NCBI RefSeq assembly: GCF_025685625.1
Contig: NZ_JAGSYI010000003.1
Coordinates: forward strand, 806,001-870,000
DNA length: 64,000 bases
Source of the DNA: Acidicapsa acidisoli
GTDB taxonomy: Bacteria; Acidobacteriota; Terriglobia; Terriglobales; Acidobacteriaceae
Direction: 5' to 3'
Part shown: piece after piece, positions 9,158-17,700 of the stretch
Layout: each line of letters begins with the position of its first letter
Numbering within the stretch: position 1 is the first letter of the stretch
Program-made: the position numbers and the translations under genes
The notes under the pieces: generated by a model
Told to the model about the DNA's origin: nothing
The model's input: only the letters and a program-made list of their open reading frames with translations
The model's database searches: none

Positions 9158-10323
9158 CCCGCCGCATCGCAGTCGTAACAACCTCACGCGCCGACTACAG
9201 CCACCTCTACTGGCCTCTCGTCGAACTGCAGCAACATCCTGAAGTCGAACTCGGCGTCATCGCGCTCGGCGCTCATCTCTCCCCGGAATTCGGCAGCACT
9301 ATCCATGAAATTGAAAAAAATGGCTTCCCCATCCTCGCCCGCATCGAGTGCCTTCTCAGCTCCGATTCAGACACCGGCATGGCCAAGACCATCGGCCTCG
9401 CAACACTCAGCCTCGCCGACACGCTTACGGCATGGCGTCCCGATCTGCTGCTCCTCATCGCCGACCGATACGAGATGCTCGCGCCCGCATCCGTCGCGCT
9501 CGCCCTGCGCATCCCCATCGCCCACATCGAGGGCGGCGAAGTAAGCCAGGGAGCCATCGACGACGCCGTGCGCAACGCACTAACCAAGCTCGCGCACATC
9601 CACTTCACCTCCACCGCAACAGCTCGCAAGCGCGTGATTTCGATGGGTGAAGAGCCATGGCGCGTCCATCACGCCGGAGCGCCGTCGCTCGATCACCTGC
9701 GTCGCAGCACATTGCTGAGCCATCAGGCCATCGAGCAGCGCCTTAATATCCATCTGCAATCGCCAACCCTGCTCGTCGCCTACCATCCCGTAACCATCCA
9801 CCGCGAAACCACACAGGAAGCAGAAGCTCTCTTCAACGCGTTGCAACAAGTGCAAGGCCAGATCCTCTTCGTCTATCCCAACTCTGACGCAGGCAGCCGC
9901 CAACTCATCGAGCGCACGCAAAGCTTTGCAGCCGTAAGACCCGATACGCATATCTTCGTCAATCTCGATGCCGTTACCTACTGGAGCCTCCTGCAATGCG
10001 TAGACGCGCTCGTCGGCAACTCCTCCAGCGGCATCATGGAAGCCGCGTCCTTCGCGCTCCCCACAGTCAACGTAGGCATGCGCCAGCAGGGCCGCGAACG
10101 CGCCCGCAATATTCTTGACGCAGCGCCCGAAACCACCGCGATCCTCGCCGCAATTGAACAGGCGCTCAGTCCCGCCTTTCGCGCATCCCTCGCAGGCATG
10201 ACCAATCCCTATGGAGACGGCCACGCAGCCAAGCGCATTGTCCAGGTGCTCGCCAACGCGAACCTAGCCAATCTCCTGATCAAAGCTCCGGTGCCCATAA
10301 CAAACATCGCAGAGGAACAATGA
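9154..10323 (+). CDS. UDP-N-acetylglucosamine 2-epimerase, hydrolysing (NeuC/LegG type)
   Basis: A GT-B-fold hydrolysing 2-epimerase that releases UDP and yields a free ManNAc-type sugar for nonulosonic acid synthesis. The 389-residue protein begins RRIAVVTTSRADYSHLYWP, matching the N-terminal RADY motif of NeuC and LegG. It also shows ADRYEML, AHIEGGE and a UDP-binding NSSSGIMEA. WecB-type non-hydrolysing enzymes usually start with a GTRPE-like motif, so NeuC/LegG is the better fit. It overlaps both neighbours by four bases. With a dehydratase before and an aminotransferase after it, the substrate may be UDP-2,4-diamino-trideoxyglucose rather than UDP-GlcNAc. Confidence 0.82.
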   Translation: MTRRIAVVTTSRADYSHLYWPLVELQQHPEVELGVIALGAHLSPEFGSTIHEIEKNGFPILARIECLLSSDSDTGMAKTIGLATLSLADTLTAWRPDLLLLIADRYEMLAPASVALALRIPIAHIEGGEVSQGAIDDAVRNALTKLAHIHFTSTATARKRVISMGEEPWRVHHAGAPSLDHLRRSTLLSHQAIEQRLNIHLQSPTLLVAYHPVTIHRETTQEAEALFNALQQVQGQILFVYPNSDAGSRQLIERTQSFAAVRPDTHIFVNLDAVTYWSLLQCVDALVGNSSSGIMEAASFALPTVNVGMRQQGRERARNILDAAPETTAILAAIEQALSPAFRASLAGMTNPYGDGHAAKRIVQVLANANLANLLIKAPVPITNIAEEQ

Positions 10324-11459
10324 GCCTCCGCATACCGCTCTCATCACCCGACATCACAGAAGTAGAAATCGAAGCAGTAACCAGCGTCCTGCGCACCAAC
10401 TCCCTCAGCCTCGGACCAAAGCTCGTCGAGTTCGAAGAAGCATTCGCAGCGTTCCACGGCGCGCCTCACGCCATCGCAGTAAGCTCCGGCACAGCCGCGT
10501 TGCATCTCGCCATCCGTGCTCTCAACATCGGCGTGGGCGACGAAGTCATCCTCCCATCCTTCACCTTCATCGCCGTCGCAAACGCAATCCGCTATGAAGG
10601 CGCAACGCCCGTCTTCGCCGACATCGATCCCATTACGCTGAACATCGACCACGTATCCGTCGAAGCAGCCATCACCACGCGCACCCGCGCCATCCTCGTA
10701 GTCCACACCTTCGGTATTCCCGCCGAAATGAACGCATTGATGCAGATCGCCAGCCGTCATCGACTCGCCATCATTGAAGACGCCTGCGAAGCCATCGGAT
10801 CAACCTATAACGATAAGCTCGTCGGCACATTCGGAGACATAGCTGTCTTCGGCTTCTATCCCAACAAACAAATCACCACCGGCGAGGGCGGTGCAATGCT
10901 CGTCCGCGACACCCACTTAGCCAACCGCATCCGCGCCCTGCGCAACCAGGGCCGCTATCCCTCCGGCGACTGGCTTCAGCATGCCGAACTTGGCTATAAC
11001 TATCGCCTCTCTGAAATCGCCTGCGCGCTCGGCATCGTGCAACTACGCCGTCTTCCCACAATCCTCGCACAGCGTACACGGGTCGCAAGTAGTTATCACG
11101 ATCTGCTCGCACACCTCGACGGTATCCTTCTTCCACCGCTCTATCTTCAATCCCGCACCGTCAGCTGGTTCGTCTATATCGTTCGTCTCGCCGAACAATC
11201 CACATCCGCCGAACGCGACAAAGTTCTCGACGCATTGCTGCAAGCCGGCATCGGCTGCGCACGATACTTCGCGCCCATCCATCTCCAACCCGCCTACCAG
11301 CAACTTCCCGCCGCACAGCAGGCAAGGCTACCCGTAACAGAAGCCATTGCAGAACGCACTCTCGCGCTTCCCTTTTTCAATCAACTGTCATTCGCAGACG
11401 CAGCGCAAGTCGCAGACACACTCAAAGCCGCAATGGCCGCAATCACCGCTGATCGATAA
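10320..11459 (+). CDS. DegT/DnrJ/EryC1/StrS-family PLP sugar aminotransferase
   Basis: This PLP-dependent enzyme transfers an amino group to a keto-sugar nucleotide, here most likely the 4-keto sugar made by the upstream dehydratase. The 379-residue protein has SSGTAALHLAI (phosphate binding), Asp154 in IIEDACEAIG and the Schiff-base Lys183 in FYPNKQITTGEGG, all characteristic of the family. It starts in a four-base ATGA overlap with the epimerase gene. The trio resembles LegB, LegG and LegC of legionaminic or bacillosamine pathways, but no N-acetyltransferase, NeuB-type synthase or CMP-transferase gene is present. Confidence 0.88.
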   Translation: MSLRIPLSSPDITEVEIEAVTSVLRTNSLSLGPKLVEFEEAFAAFHGAPHAIAVSSGTAALHLAIRALNIGVGDEVILPSFTFIAVANAIRYEGATPVFADIDPITLNIDHVSVEAAITTRTRAILVVHTFGIPAEMNALMQIASRHRLAIIEDACEAIGSTYNDKLVGTFGDIAVFGFYPNKQITTGEGGAMLVRDTHLANRIRALRNQGRYPSGDWLQHAELGYNYRLSEIACALGIVQLRRLPTILAQRTRVASSYHDLLAHLDGILLPPLYLQSRTVSWFVYIVRLAEQSTSAERDKVLDALLQAGIGCARYFAPIHLQPAYQQLPAAQQARLPVTEAIAERTLALPFFNQLSFADAAQVADTLKAAMAAITADR

Positions 11460-11700
11460 CACTCTGCACAAGGTCCGCAAGCTGCCGCGGCATAAACTGA
11501 TTGCCCTCCAGATTCGCCGCCTGCTCCCGTTGCGATCCAGCACCACCGTATGCAGCGTATGCGTGATGAGCTCTTCGTTGTTCCAGAAATTCATCCCAAA
11601 CATCGTGGCCACCCGATGAATCTCATCAACCGGCCCAGTCAGAAATGCCACACCTGCGCATCGTGCTGCCTCGTCCGAGTAACACCATCCGCCTTCACCT
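11443..11700 (-). pseudogene. Decayed C-terminal remnant of a SCO1/SenC-family protein
   Basis: Reading the minus strand in three frames gives pieces in SCO order: DAQVWHF, then LTGPVDEIHRVATMFGMNFW and THTLHTVVLDRNG, then EQAANLEGNQFMPRQLADLV ending at TGA 11443-11445. Each switch needs a one- or two-base shift. SCO proteins, copper chaperones of cytochrome oxidase, typically end with an L-TG...HT...VLDR-G...NLEGN-F pattern. The N-terminal thioredoxin part with CxxxC is missing, because the sequence runs straight into the stop of the ASPIC gene. The relic also overlaps the 3' end of the aminotransferase gene. Confidence 0.65.
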
Positions 11701-14325
11701 CGCCGCAGCTGCCAACTTTTTCGATCCAAGTTGATAAGTATGTCGATCAAGCCGTGTGTATTCGCTGGAAAATTCCTTGATCTCAAGGAACTGATCTTTT
11801 CCTACTGCGTTGAACTGCTGTCGGGTCTTCGTCGCAGGCCACCACACTTCGATACGAATGTTACTCGCGCCATGCCCCAGCCCGATAGCCTGCTCCATCG
11901 GATTCCCGCCGAAAGAACTCGTCTGGCCAACCGTGCGATAAATCGACCGCGTAGCGCCCTTATCATTCTCAACCGTAACTTTAATCTCCGCACCAATCGC
12001 CGCGCGATTACTCTTCACGCCGACAAGACGTACATTGATCCAGTCATTGCCATTCCCCGGATTGCGGAACAACCGCATCACATGCTTGTCCGCAGGCACA
12101 GCGCCTCCCATGTTTGCGACAATGTCCTGCTGCCCGTTTCGTTCCAGATCCGCAAAGGCAATGCCATGCCCCTTGTGTATCTCTCCCGTGCCGGAAACCG
12201 CCGTCACATCGACAAACCTCTTCCCCTCGACATTCTTTAAGAGCTCATGCGGCATTACAGAAACAAAGGAGGGATCGCCCATGCCAAGATACATGTCCAG
12301 ATACCCATCATTGTCAATATCGCCAAAGTTCGAGCCCATCGGCAAGTACACCTTGTCCAATCCAACCTTCGCGGTCACATCCTCAAAAGTTCCGTCATGC
12401 ATGTTCCGATACAGCTTCGGCGTCTCCACCGTAAACGGCATCCCAAGCGCGCTCCGCATAACTTCGTCCACCGAGCTGTAGTAGTCCGTCACAAATAAAT
12501 CCGGCCATCCATCGTTGTCATAGTCAAAGAACCACGTCGCAAAGCTCTGAAACGGAGCCTGCACGCCGGCCTGCCGCGCGATTTCAGTAAACGTGTTGTC
12601 ATGATTGTTGTGATAGAGAAAATTGGCGTCGCCCATATTCGAAACATAGAGGTCGACATATCCATCCCTGTCATAATCCGCGGCAACCACGCCCTTGCTG
12701 AATGAAGTCTTGTCGATTCCCGCCGCATGCGAGATATCCTCAAACGTACCGTCTCCTCGATTGTGAAATAACTGACTCGGCCCCTTCTCATTCGCAATAA
12801 ACAAGTCGACATAGCCGTCATTATCGATATCCGCCCACACCGCAGACTGGCTCTCGCTCACGCTATCGCCTAACCCGCTCTGCTCCGTCACATCCGTAAA
12901 TGTCCCGTCGCAGTTATTCCGCAACAGCGAACGTCGCATGGGAAACTCCCACCCGCCGCGCAACACCAGCAGATCCATACACCCGTCGTTGTTGTAATCA
13001 GCCTCCACAATATTGAGTCCACCCAATTGCCCCGTCAATCCAGCCTGCGCGGTGCGGTCGCTAAACGTACCGTCGCCATTGTTATGAAAAAACTGAAGCT
13101 GCTCACACATATCGTTGCTCGACGCGATCACGTCGAGCAGTCCATCATTATCGAAGTCATCCACAATGATCCCGCCCGAACTCTTGAACGCATTCAAGCC
13201 CGCACCCGGAGCCACATCCGTAAAGCGTCCAATCCCCTGCAAGCCGCCTTCCTTCGGAGCGAAGGCAACCTCTGGAACCAGGTACTTCACCGGCACCCCG
13301 GCCGGATACTGTCCCAGCGAAACATACGCGAGATTAAGCAGCCACTTCACCTCCATGTCATCCGGCTTCTGCTCGAGATAACTCTGAAAGTATTGAACCG
13401 CCAGCTTTGAATTTTCCTGCTTTTCAAAGTGCTCGTGCTTATCCATCGGCGGGAAGATATCGATGCTGCCCGAATTCCGGTACGCACCGTTCTCCATCTC
13501 CGCCAGATGCAGATAACTCACACCCAAGGTCTCCTGAAGATACGGCACCGATCCGGGAAAACTGGCCTGCGCAACCTTGTACGCGCTCTGCCATGCATCA
13601 ATCGACTCCTGCATATCACCCCGATAAGCCCGCAGCGCAGCCAGCGCCGAGTACCCATCGATCAGGTCGCGCGGTGGCACCTCGCCTGCCGGTTGCGCCG
13701 CGGCTTGCGTGAGCAACTGCTCCATACTATGAATCGCCTCCTGCATGGACTTCCTGCGTATCTCGCACGGCACACTCAAGCTGCGTTCCCACCCCTGCGG
13801 CTTTGCATATTGCTCAAAGACGGTCTTGGCCTCGCCGTTCCCTGAAACCACAATGCTCTGGCGCACCGCATGTGCCGCGTGCATCGCGGCAAATCGCGTC
13901 TTATCCAGATCGGGCCGGTTAGGCGCCTTCGCAAAGACTGTCAAGACCGCGAACCCGCTCGGTATCCGCATCACATCGCTCAGTCCGCCTGGCTTCACTC
14001 CGCGCAGCCCATCGCGCAATTCAACCCGCAGCGCCTCTGGATTCATTCGCCCCATGTATCCACCCTCAACCGCCGTGGAGTCGATGGAGTTTTCTTTGGC
14101 GATCACGCCAAAATCCATCCCCGCCCGCAATGCCTTCAACGCCTCGCCAGCCTGCTCCTCCGTCTTCGTGACGATGATTCCAATCTCCTTCTCGTTCGAG
14201 CCTTGCGTCTGCTGCGCAAAACCAATCGTTGCTGTAACAAGGATCATCCAAAACGCAAACAGCGCGCGCACGGTTCTCTGATTCTTCCACGAGTGCAAAT
14301 ACATCGGGTTCTGAACAAGAAGCAT
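11695..14325 (-). CDS. Exported PpiC / TPR / FG-GAP / ASPIC-UnbV fusion protein
   Basis: The 876-residue protein starts at an ATG with GAGGAA upstream and has an N-terminal signal segment (RALFAFWMILVTATIGFAQ). A parvulin-like prolyl isomerase domain follows (about 45-135; AGMDFGVIAKENSIDS, EGGYMGRM, GGLSDVMRIPSGFAVL). Next come helical TPR-like repeats, about seven FG-GAP blades with calcium loops such as FDNDGLLD, YNNDGCMD, IDNDGYVD and YDRDGYVD, and a C-terminal ASPIC/UnbV domain (NRAAIGAEIKVTVE, FGGNPMEQAIGLG). SurA/PrsA-type parvulin domains help fold exported proteins, so this may couple a foldase to a polymer- or cell-binding propeller. The downstream SCO1 gene is decayed. Confidence 0.85.
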   Translation of the reverse strand: MLLVQNPMYLHSWKNQRTVRALFAFWMILVTATIGFAQQTQGSNEKEIGIIVTKTEEQAGEALKALRAGMDFGVIAKENSIDSTAVEGGYMGRMNPEALRVELRDGLRGVKPGGLSDVMRIPSGFAVLTVFAKAPNRPDLDKTRFAAMHAAHAVRQSIVVSGNGEAKTVFEQYAKPQGWERSLSVPCEIRRKSMQEAIHSMEQLLTQAAAQPAGEVPPRDLIDGYSALAALRAYRGDMQESIDAWQSAYKVAQASFPGSVPYLQETLGVSYLHLAEMENGAYRNSGSIDIFPPMDKHEHFEKQENSKLAVQYFQSYLEQKPDDMEVKWLLNLAYVSLGQYPAGVPVKYLVPEVAFAPKEGGLQGIGRFTDVAPGAGLNAFKSSGGIIVDDFDNDGLLDVIASSNDMCEQLQFFHNNGDGTFSDRTAQAGLTGQLGGLNIVEADYNNDGCMDLLVLRGGWEFPMRRSLLRNNCDGTFTDVTEQSGLGDSVSESQSAVWADIDNDGYVDLFIANEKGPSQLFHNRGDGTFEDISHAAGIDKTSFSKGVVAADYDRDGYVDLYVSNMGDANFLYHNNHDNTFTEIARQAGVQAPFQSFATWFFDYDNDGWPDLFVTDYYSSVDEVMRSALGMPFTVETPKLYRNMHDGTFEDVTAKVGLDKVYLPMGSNFGDIDNDGYLDMYLGMGDPSFVSVMPHELLKNVEGKRFVDVTAVSGTGEIHKGHGIAFADLERNGQQDIVANMGGAVPADKHVMRLFRNPGNGNDWINVRLVGVKSNRAAIGAEIKVTVENDKGATRSIYRTVGQTSSFGGNPMEQAIGLGHGASNIRIEVWWPATKTRQQFNAVGKDQFLEIKEFSSEYTRLDRHTYQLGSKKLAAAAR

Positions 14326-14500
14326 CGGTTCCTCAGAGAATTCGGCGCAAAGATGAATGGAATCCGGGTACGCAGCGAAGGTTAGACAATCGCGGGATGC
14401 ATTGTCCAGCGCCGAAAGATCGACAAGTGACGCTCCACGCTTTGTACCAGCTTGTTTGTCCAGGCTTGACACGCGCCAGCTACTTGGAGAGTCTTATCGC

Positions 14501-15874
14501 ATGTGTCAACTTACCCGGAACACTCTCCAGCATCGCGTTTCACTGCTTGCCTTCCTGATTCTCATCCTGGCTGCGCCACTCGCACACGCTCTTGAGAAGC
14601 AACCTGTCTCCGTCTACCACACGCGGCGCGTAGCTCTCGCTGAGAAGCTGCAAGGCGGAGTTACAGTCCTGTTTGCGGCCGAAGAGCCATTGCTTGATTT
14701 CATGCCCTACCGCCAGGACGAAGACTTCTACTACCTCACCGGCTGGAACGAGCCCGGCGCTGCACTGATGATCGTGGCCGACGCACCAACAGCAGCTCAG
14801 CCGCGCAGCTATCATGAAGTGCTCTTCCTGCCGACGCGCAATCTGCGCATGGAAAAGTACACCGGAATCAAGCTGGACGCGGCCACGCCAAACGCTGCCA
14901 AGACAGCGGGCGTCGACGAAGTGCTGCCCATGACCGACCTGCCCATCCAGCTCAACAAGCTCATTTCAGCCGACCGACGCCTTGGATCCAACATCTGGAC
15001 CCAGCCCGATGCCGCGCAGGCCAAGGCATTGATGGGATGGACCGCAGCAACACTGGGCGACGCGACCACACCTGCTGCGCACGACGTCACCAGTCTTACC
15101 ATGCAACTGCGCGTTGTCAAAGACGCAGGCGAACTCGCGCTTCTAAAGAAAGCCGCCGACGCCTCCATCGCCGCGCAGCGAGTGATGATGCGCAGCACCA
15201 AACCCGGCGTCACCGAGCGCGCCATCGCCGGCAAGATCCTTGCGAAGCTCATGGAAGACGGCTGCGAACGTCCATCCTATGCGCCAATCGTAGGCGCAGG
15301 CATCAACTCCACTACGCTGCACTACTCCGACAACTCAGCCACGCTTGCCGACGGCGATATCATGGTCGTCGACGCAGCCGGCGAATACAGCATGTACGCC
15401 TCCGACATCACGCGCACCGTTCCCGTAAACGGGCACTTCACCGCCCGCCAGCGCGAGGTCTACGACGTCGTCCTCGGCGCGCAGCGCGCAGCCGCCGCAG
15501 CCTTCGTCGCCGGCAAGTCCACCATCAACGACCCCTACCATCGCGACCCCAACTCCCTCGACACCGTCGCCTGGAACTACATAAACACCCACGGCAAAGG
15601 ACTGCATGGCGAGCCGCTTTCCGATTACTGGATCCACGGGCTCGGCCACATGGTCGGCATCAACGTGCACGATCCCTCCAATTATCCCGCAGTGCTCAAA
15701 CCCGGCATGGTCTTCACCATCGAGCCTGGTGTCTACATCCCTGAGGAGAAGATCGGCGTTCGAATTGAAGATGTATTCGTCGTCGGAGAAGACGGCAAAC
15801 TCATCGATCTCATCGCATCGCTTCCGCACACCGCCGACGACGTGGAAGCGGCAATGCGGTCCGACAACAAGTGA
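14501..15874 (+). CDS. Exported Xaa-Pro aminopeptidase (M24B)
   Basis: A dinuclear metallopeptidase removing N-terminal residues next to proline. The 457-residue product has a signal peptide ending near PLAHA (residue 30), an N-terminal AMP_N/creatinase-like domain (about 35-180) and an M24 pita-bread domain. All five metal ligands are visible: Asp291, Asp302, His383, Glu408 and Glu423. I chose the ATG at 14501 because it gives a proper signal peptide and has GGAGAG upstream. Export suggests periplasmic peptide scavenging, unlike cytosolic PepP. The stop overlaps the next gene by four bases. Confidence 0.88.
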   Translation: MCQLTRNTLQHRVSLLAFLILILAAPLAHALEKQPVSVYHTRRVALAEKLQGGVTVLFAAEEPLLDFMPYRQDEDFYYLTGWNEPGAALMIVADAPTAAQPRSYHEVLFLPTRNLRMEKYTGIKLDAATPNAAKTAGVDEVLPMTDLPIQLNKLISADRRLGSNIWTQPDAAQAKALMGWTAATLGDATTPAAHDVTSLTMQLRVVKDAGELALLKKAADASIAAQRVMMRSTKPGVTERAIAGKILAKLMEDGCERPSYAPIVGAGINSTTLHYSDNSATLADGDIMVVDAAGEYSMYASDITRTVPVNGHFTARQREVYDVVLGAQRAAAAAFVAGKSTINDPYHRDPNSLDTVAWNYINTHGKGLHGEPLSDYWIHGLGHMVGINVHDPSNYPAVLKPGMVFTIEPGVYIPEEKIGVRIEDVFVVGEDGKLIDLIASLPHTADDVEAAMRSDNK

Positions 15875-16239
15875 GCGGAAGCATGTTCTTTGAGGATGAA
15901 ACCGCCCCCGGGTCATTCGAATCCAGCCCAATCGAGCCCTTGCAGCGCGCCTTTCGTGACCAGCTTTTAAGCTGCCTCGAAGAGTGCGCCGCAGGGCGTT
16001 GCGGCTTATTCTCCGACTACGAACACCTGACCGAAGAATCTGCCCCAAACAAGGCATGGCCAGAAGCAGCACGCCTCCGCGAACTGGCCTTCGCATTGCA
16101 ATCCGTCCTCGCGCAATCCGGCGAATCCGACCAGCTCTGCGATCAGTTCCTCGATCTCTGTTCCATTCACGGCGAGAGCGATCCCGGCGAGCCAAGACTG
16201 GCGCGAGCCTTTCTGAACGAAATCGAAGGGCGCAACTAA
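15871..16239 (+). CDS. Hypothetical protein in the M24 peptidase operon
   Basis: A 122-residue acidic, helical, cytosolic-looking protein with no domain I recognise. The GTG start overlaps the peptidase stop (GTGA); an ATG at 15883 would shorten it by four residues. It contains several Cys (CLEECAAGRCG, DQLCDQFLDLC) but no ordered metal motif. It lies between the peptidase gene and a small membrane protein gene 4 bases downstream, so the three are probably one transcript. Confidence 0.6.
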   Translation: MSGSMFFEDETAPGSFESSPIEPLQRAFRDQLLSCLEECAAGRCGLFSDYEHLTEESAPNKAWPEAARLRELAFALQSVLAQSGESDQLCDQFLDLCSIHGESDPGEPRLARAFLNEIEGRN

Positions 16240-16243
16240 TTCG

Positions 16244-16630
16244 ATGCTGATCCTTCGAGCATTCCTCGCCCTGCTGTCCGGCTTCGTTTCCATGGCTGTG
16301 CTTGTCGGCGTAGCAACCGCCGTATTGATGAAGTTAGCGCCAGCATGGGTTGGCACGCCGGGAAATCCGCGCCCCGCATATATCGTTGTCAACCTCTGCT
16401 ATTCCCTCGCCGCGGCCGCAGTCGGCGGATATGTGACCGCTTGGGCCGCGCAAGACAATCCCCTGTACCACGCACTCGCGCTGGCCATCATTGTGTTGTT
16501 ATTGAGCGCATTGAGTGCGTTGCAACAGCGAGGCAAGCAACCGATCTGGTATCAATTGCTCTTAATCGCAATCACGCCCGTCGGAGTACTTCTCGGCGGT
16601 CTGCTGCGATTGAAAGTCGCGGGAATCTAA
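16244..16630 (+). CDS. Small integral membrane protein
   Basis: A 128-residue hydrophobic protein with about four membrane spans (near 3-32, 46-66, 75-93 and 103-125). It has no recognised motif. It follows the preceding frame by four bases and looks like the last gene of the peptidase operon. The family resembles unannotated small membrane proteins common in Acidobacteriota; no function can be assigned. Confidence 0.6.
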   Translation: MLILRAFLALLSGFVSMAVLVGVATAVLMKLAPAWVGTPGNPRPAYIVVNLCYSLAAAAVGGYVTAWAAQDNPLYHALALAIIVLLLSALSALQQRGKQPIWYQLLLIAITPVGVLLGGLLRLKVAGI

Positions 16631-16638
16631 CATCGTCA

Positions 16639-16679
16639 TGGAATAAAAAGAAAAGCCCACCCGCTCGGAACGGGTGGGC
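16639..16679 (-). terminator. Rho-independent terminator of the outer-membrane protein gene
   Basis: A perfect nine-base stem GCCCACCCG/CGGGTGGGC (16655-16663 with 16671-16679, seven-base loop) is followed on the minus strand by a T-rich run (TTTTCTTTTTATTCC). The T tract is only on the minus side, so it serves the gene ending at 16703. Confidence 0.8.
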
Positions 16680-16702
16680 CATCGAAAAGAATAGCCCGCA
16701 GC

Positions 16703-17521
16703 TTACCAGCGAACTCCAAACGTGACAGGAAGAAGCTCCGTCGTACCCAAGCCATCCGTGCTCCCGATCCCAGGCGTATTCAGCCATAGATAGCGCACTT
16801 CTGCATAGGCCTTCAGGTTGTTGTCGCTGCCCAGCTTGTGCGTAATGCCAACGCCTACATTGAGGCCGCCCTGATTGCTGGAGAAGTGACTGACAACTAC
16901 ATTTTCAGTACCGATCGTGCAGAAGTAGAAGCATTCCTCCACGGCTTCCGGATCGGTGAAGCTCGTAACCTTGCGATAGAATCCGCCGCCGCCCGTGACA
17001 TAGACACTATTCTTGCGGTTGGGCAGCAGATCGATCACCGGATCGAGCGTCAGTGACCAGATATGCGCGTGGCCGCCCTGTGCGCCCGCGTCTGCAATCA
17101 ATCCGCCAGGCAGTTTGTCGTCCATGAATTGATACTCGGCAAGCAGACTCACTCGCTTGCTGAATTTGTATCCGCCACCTACCGTGAAGTTACCGCCCCA
17201 TGTAATGAATGGCTGATCGTTACCAATCGGCGCATTGAATCCACCGCCGGCTTCAAAAGCCAGACGGCTCGTCAAACTGTGATCATGGTAGCCATACGAT
17301 CCGCTCGCCTGACCGCCCGCAGCGGCAAGCGAAGGAGAAGGTATAGGAGCTGCGAGATCGGAGTTATCCGCAATAAGGGATTGAGTGGAACTTGCAAACT
17401 GATCGGGGGATTGTGCGCTGGCTGTCGCCATTGAAAAAGCTGCAAAGGTAAAGGCCAATGCTGCGACAGGAGCGCAGATCATCGCGCGCCGCCGAAGCGG
17501 CGAAACACTGCGTATAGACAT
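16703..17521 (-). CDS. Outer-membrane beta-barrel protein
   Basis: The 272-residue protein has a signal peptide ending near ATASAQ (residue 36), then a Ser/Ala-rich linker. The rest is an OmpA/OprF-like small barrel of alternating strands (FTVGGGYKFSKRVSLLAEYQF, NSVYVTGGGGFYRKV, NLKAYAEVRYLWL) that ends in an aromatic residue, GVRW, as expected for BAM recognition. A Cys pair in EECFYFC may form a loop disulphide. The gene is monocistronic, with a strong terminator after it. Ligand unknown. Confidence 0.75.
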   Translation of the reverse strand: MSIRSVSPLRRRAMICAPVAALAFTFAAFSMATASAQSPDQFASSTQSLIADNSDLAAPIPSPSLAAAGGQASGSYGYHDHSLTSRLAFEAGGGFNAPIGNDQPFITWGGNFTVGGGYKFSKRVSLLAEYQFMDDKLPGGLIADAGAQGGHAHIWSLTLDPVIDLLPNRKNSVYVTGGGGFYRKVTSFTDPEAVEECFYFCTIGTENVVVSHFSSNQGGLNVGVGITHKLGSDNNLKAYAEVRYLWLNTPGIGSTDGLGTTELLPVTFGVRW

Positions 17522-17642
17522 AGATGGACCTCAAATTGAATTCGTTGAATTCGCTTGCTTGCAAGAGTCGTGCATTGCTCCCGCTAATGGGTTAGACACG
17601 AACTATTGGGAAGAGTTGCTCATCGTTACCAGAATGTGAAAA

Positions 17643-17664
17643 GGGCCAGCGCTCGCGCCAGCCC
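17643..17664 (-). terminator. Probable terminator of the DUF1080 gene
   Basis: On the minus strand GGGCTGGCGC/GCGCTGGCCC forms a ten-base stem with two G-U pairs and a tiny loop, followed by TTTTCAC. It lies 37 bases after the stop of the DUF1080 gene. Confidence 0.55.
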
Positions 17665-17700
17665 TCGCAGCTCACTGATTCTCCGGGTTCTCTGTCAATT

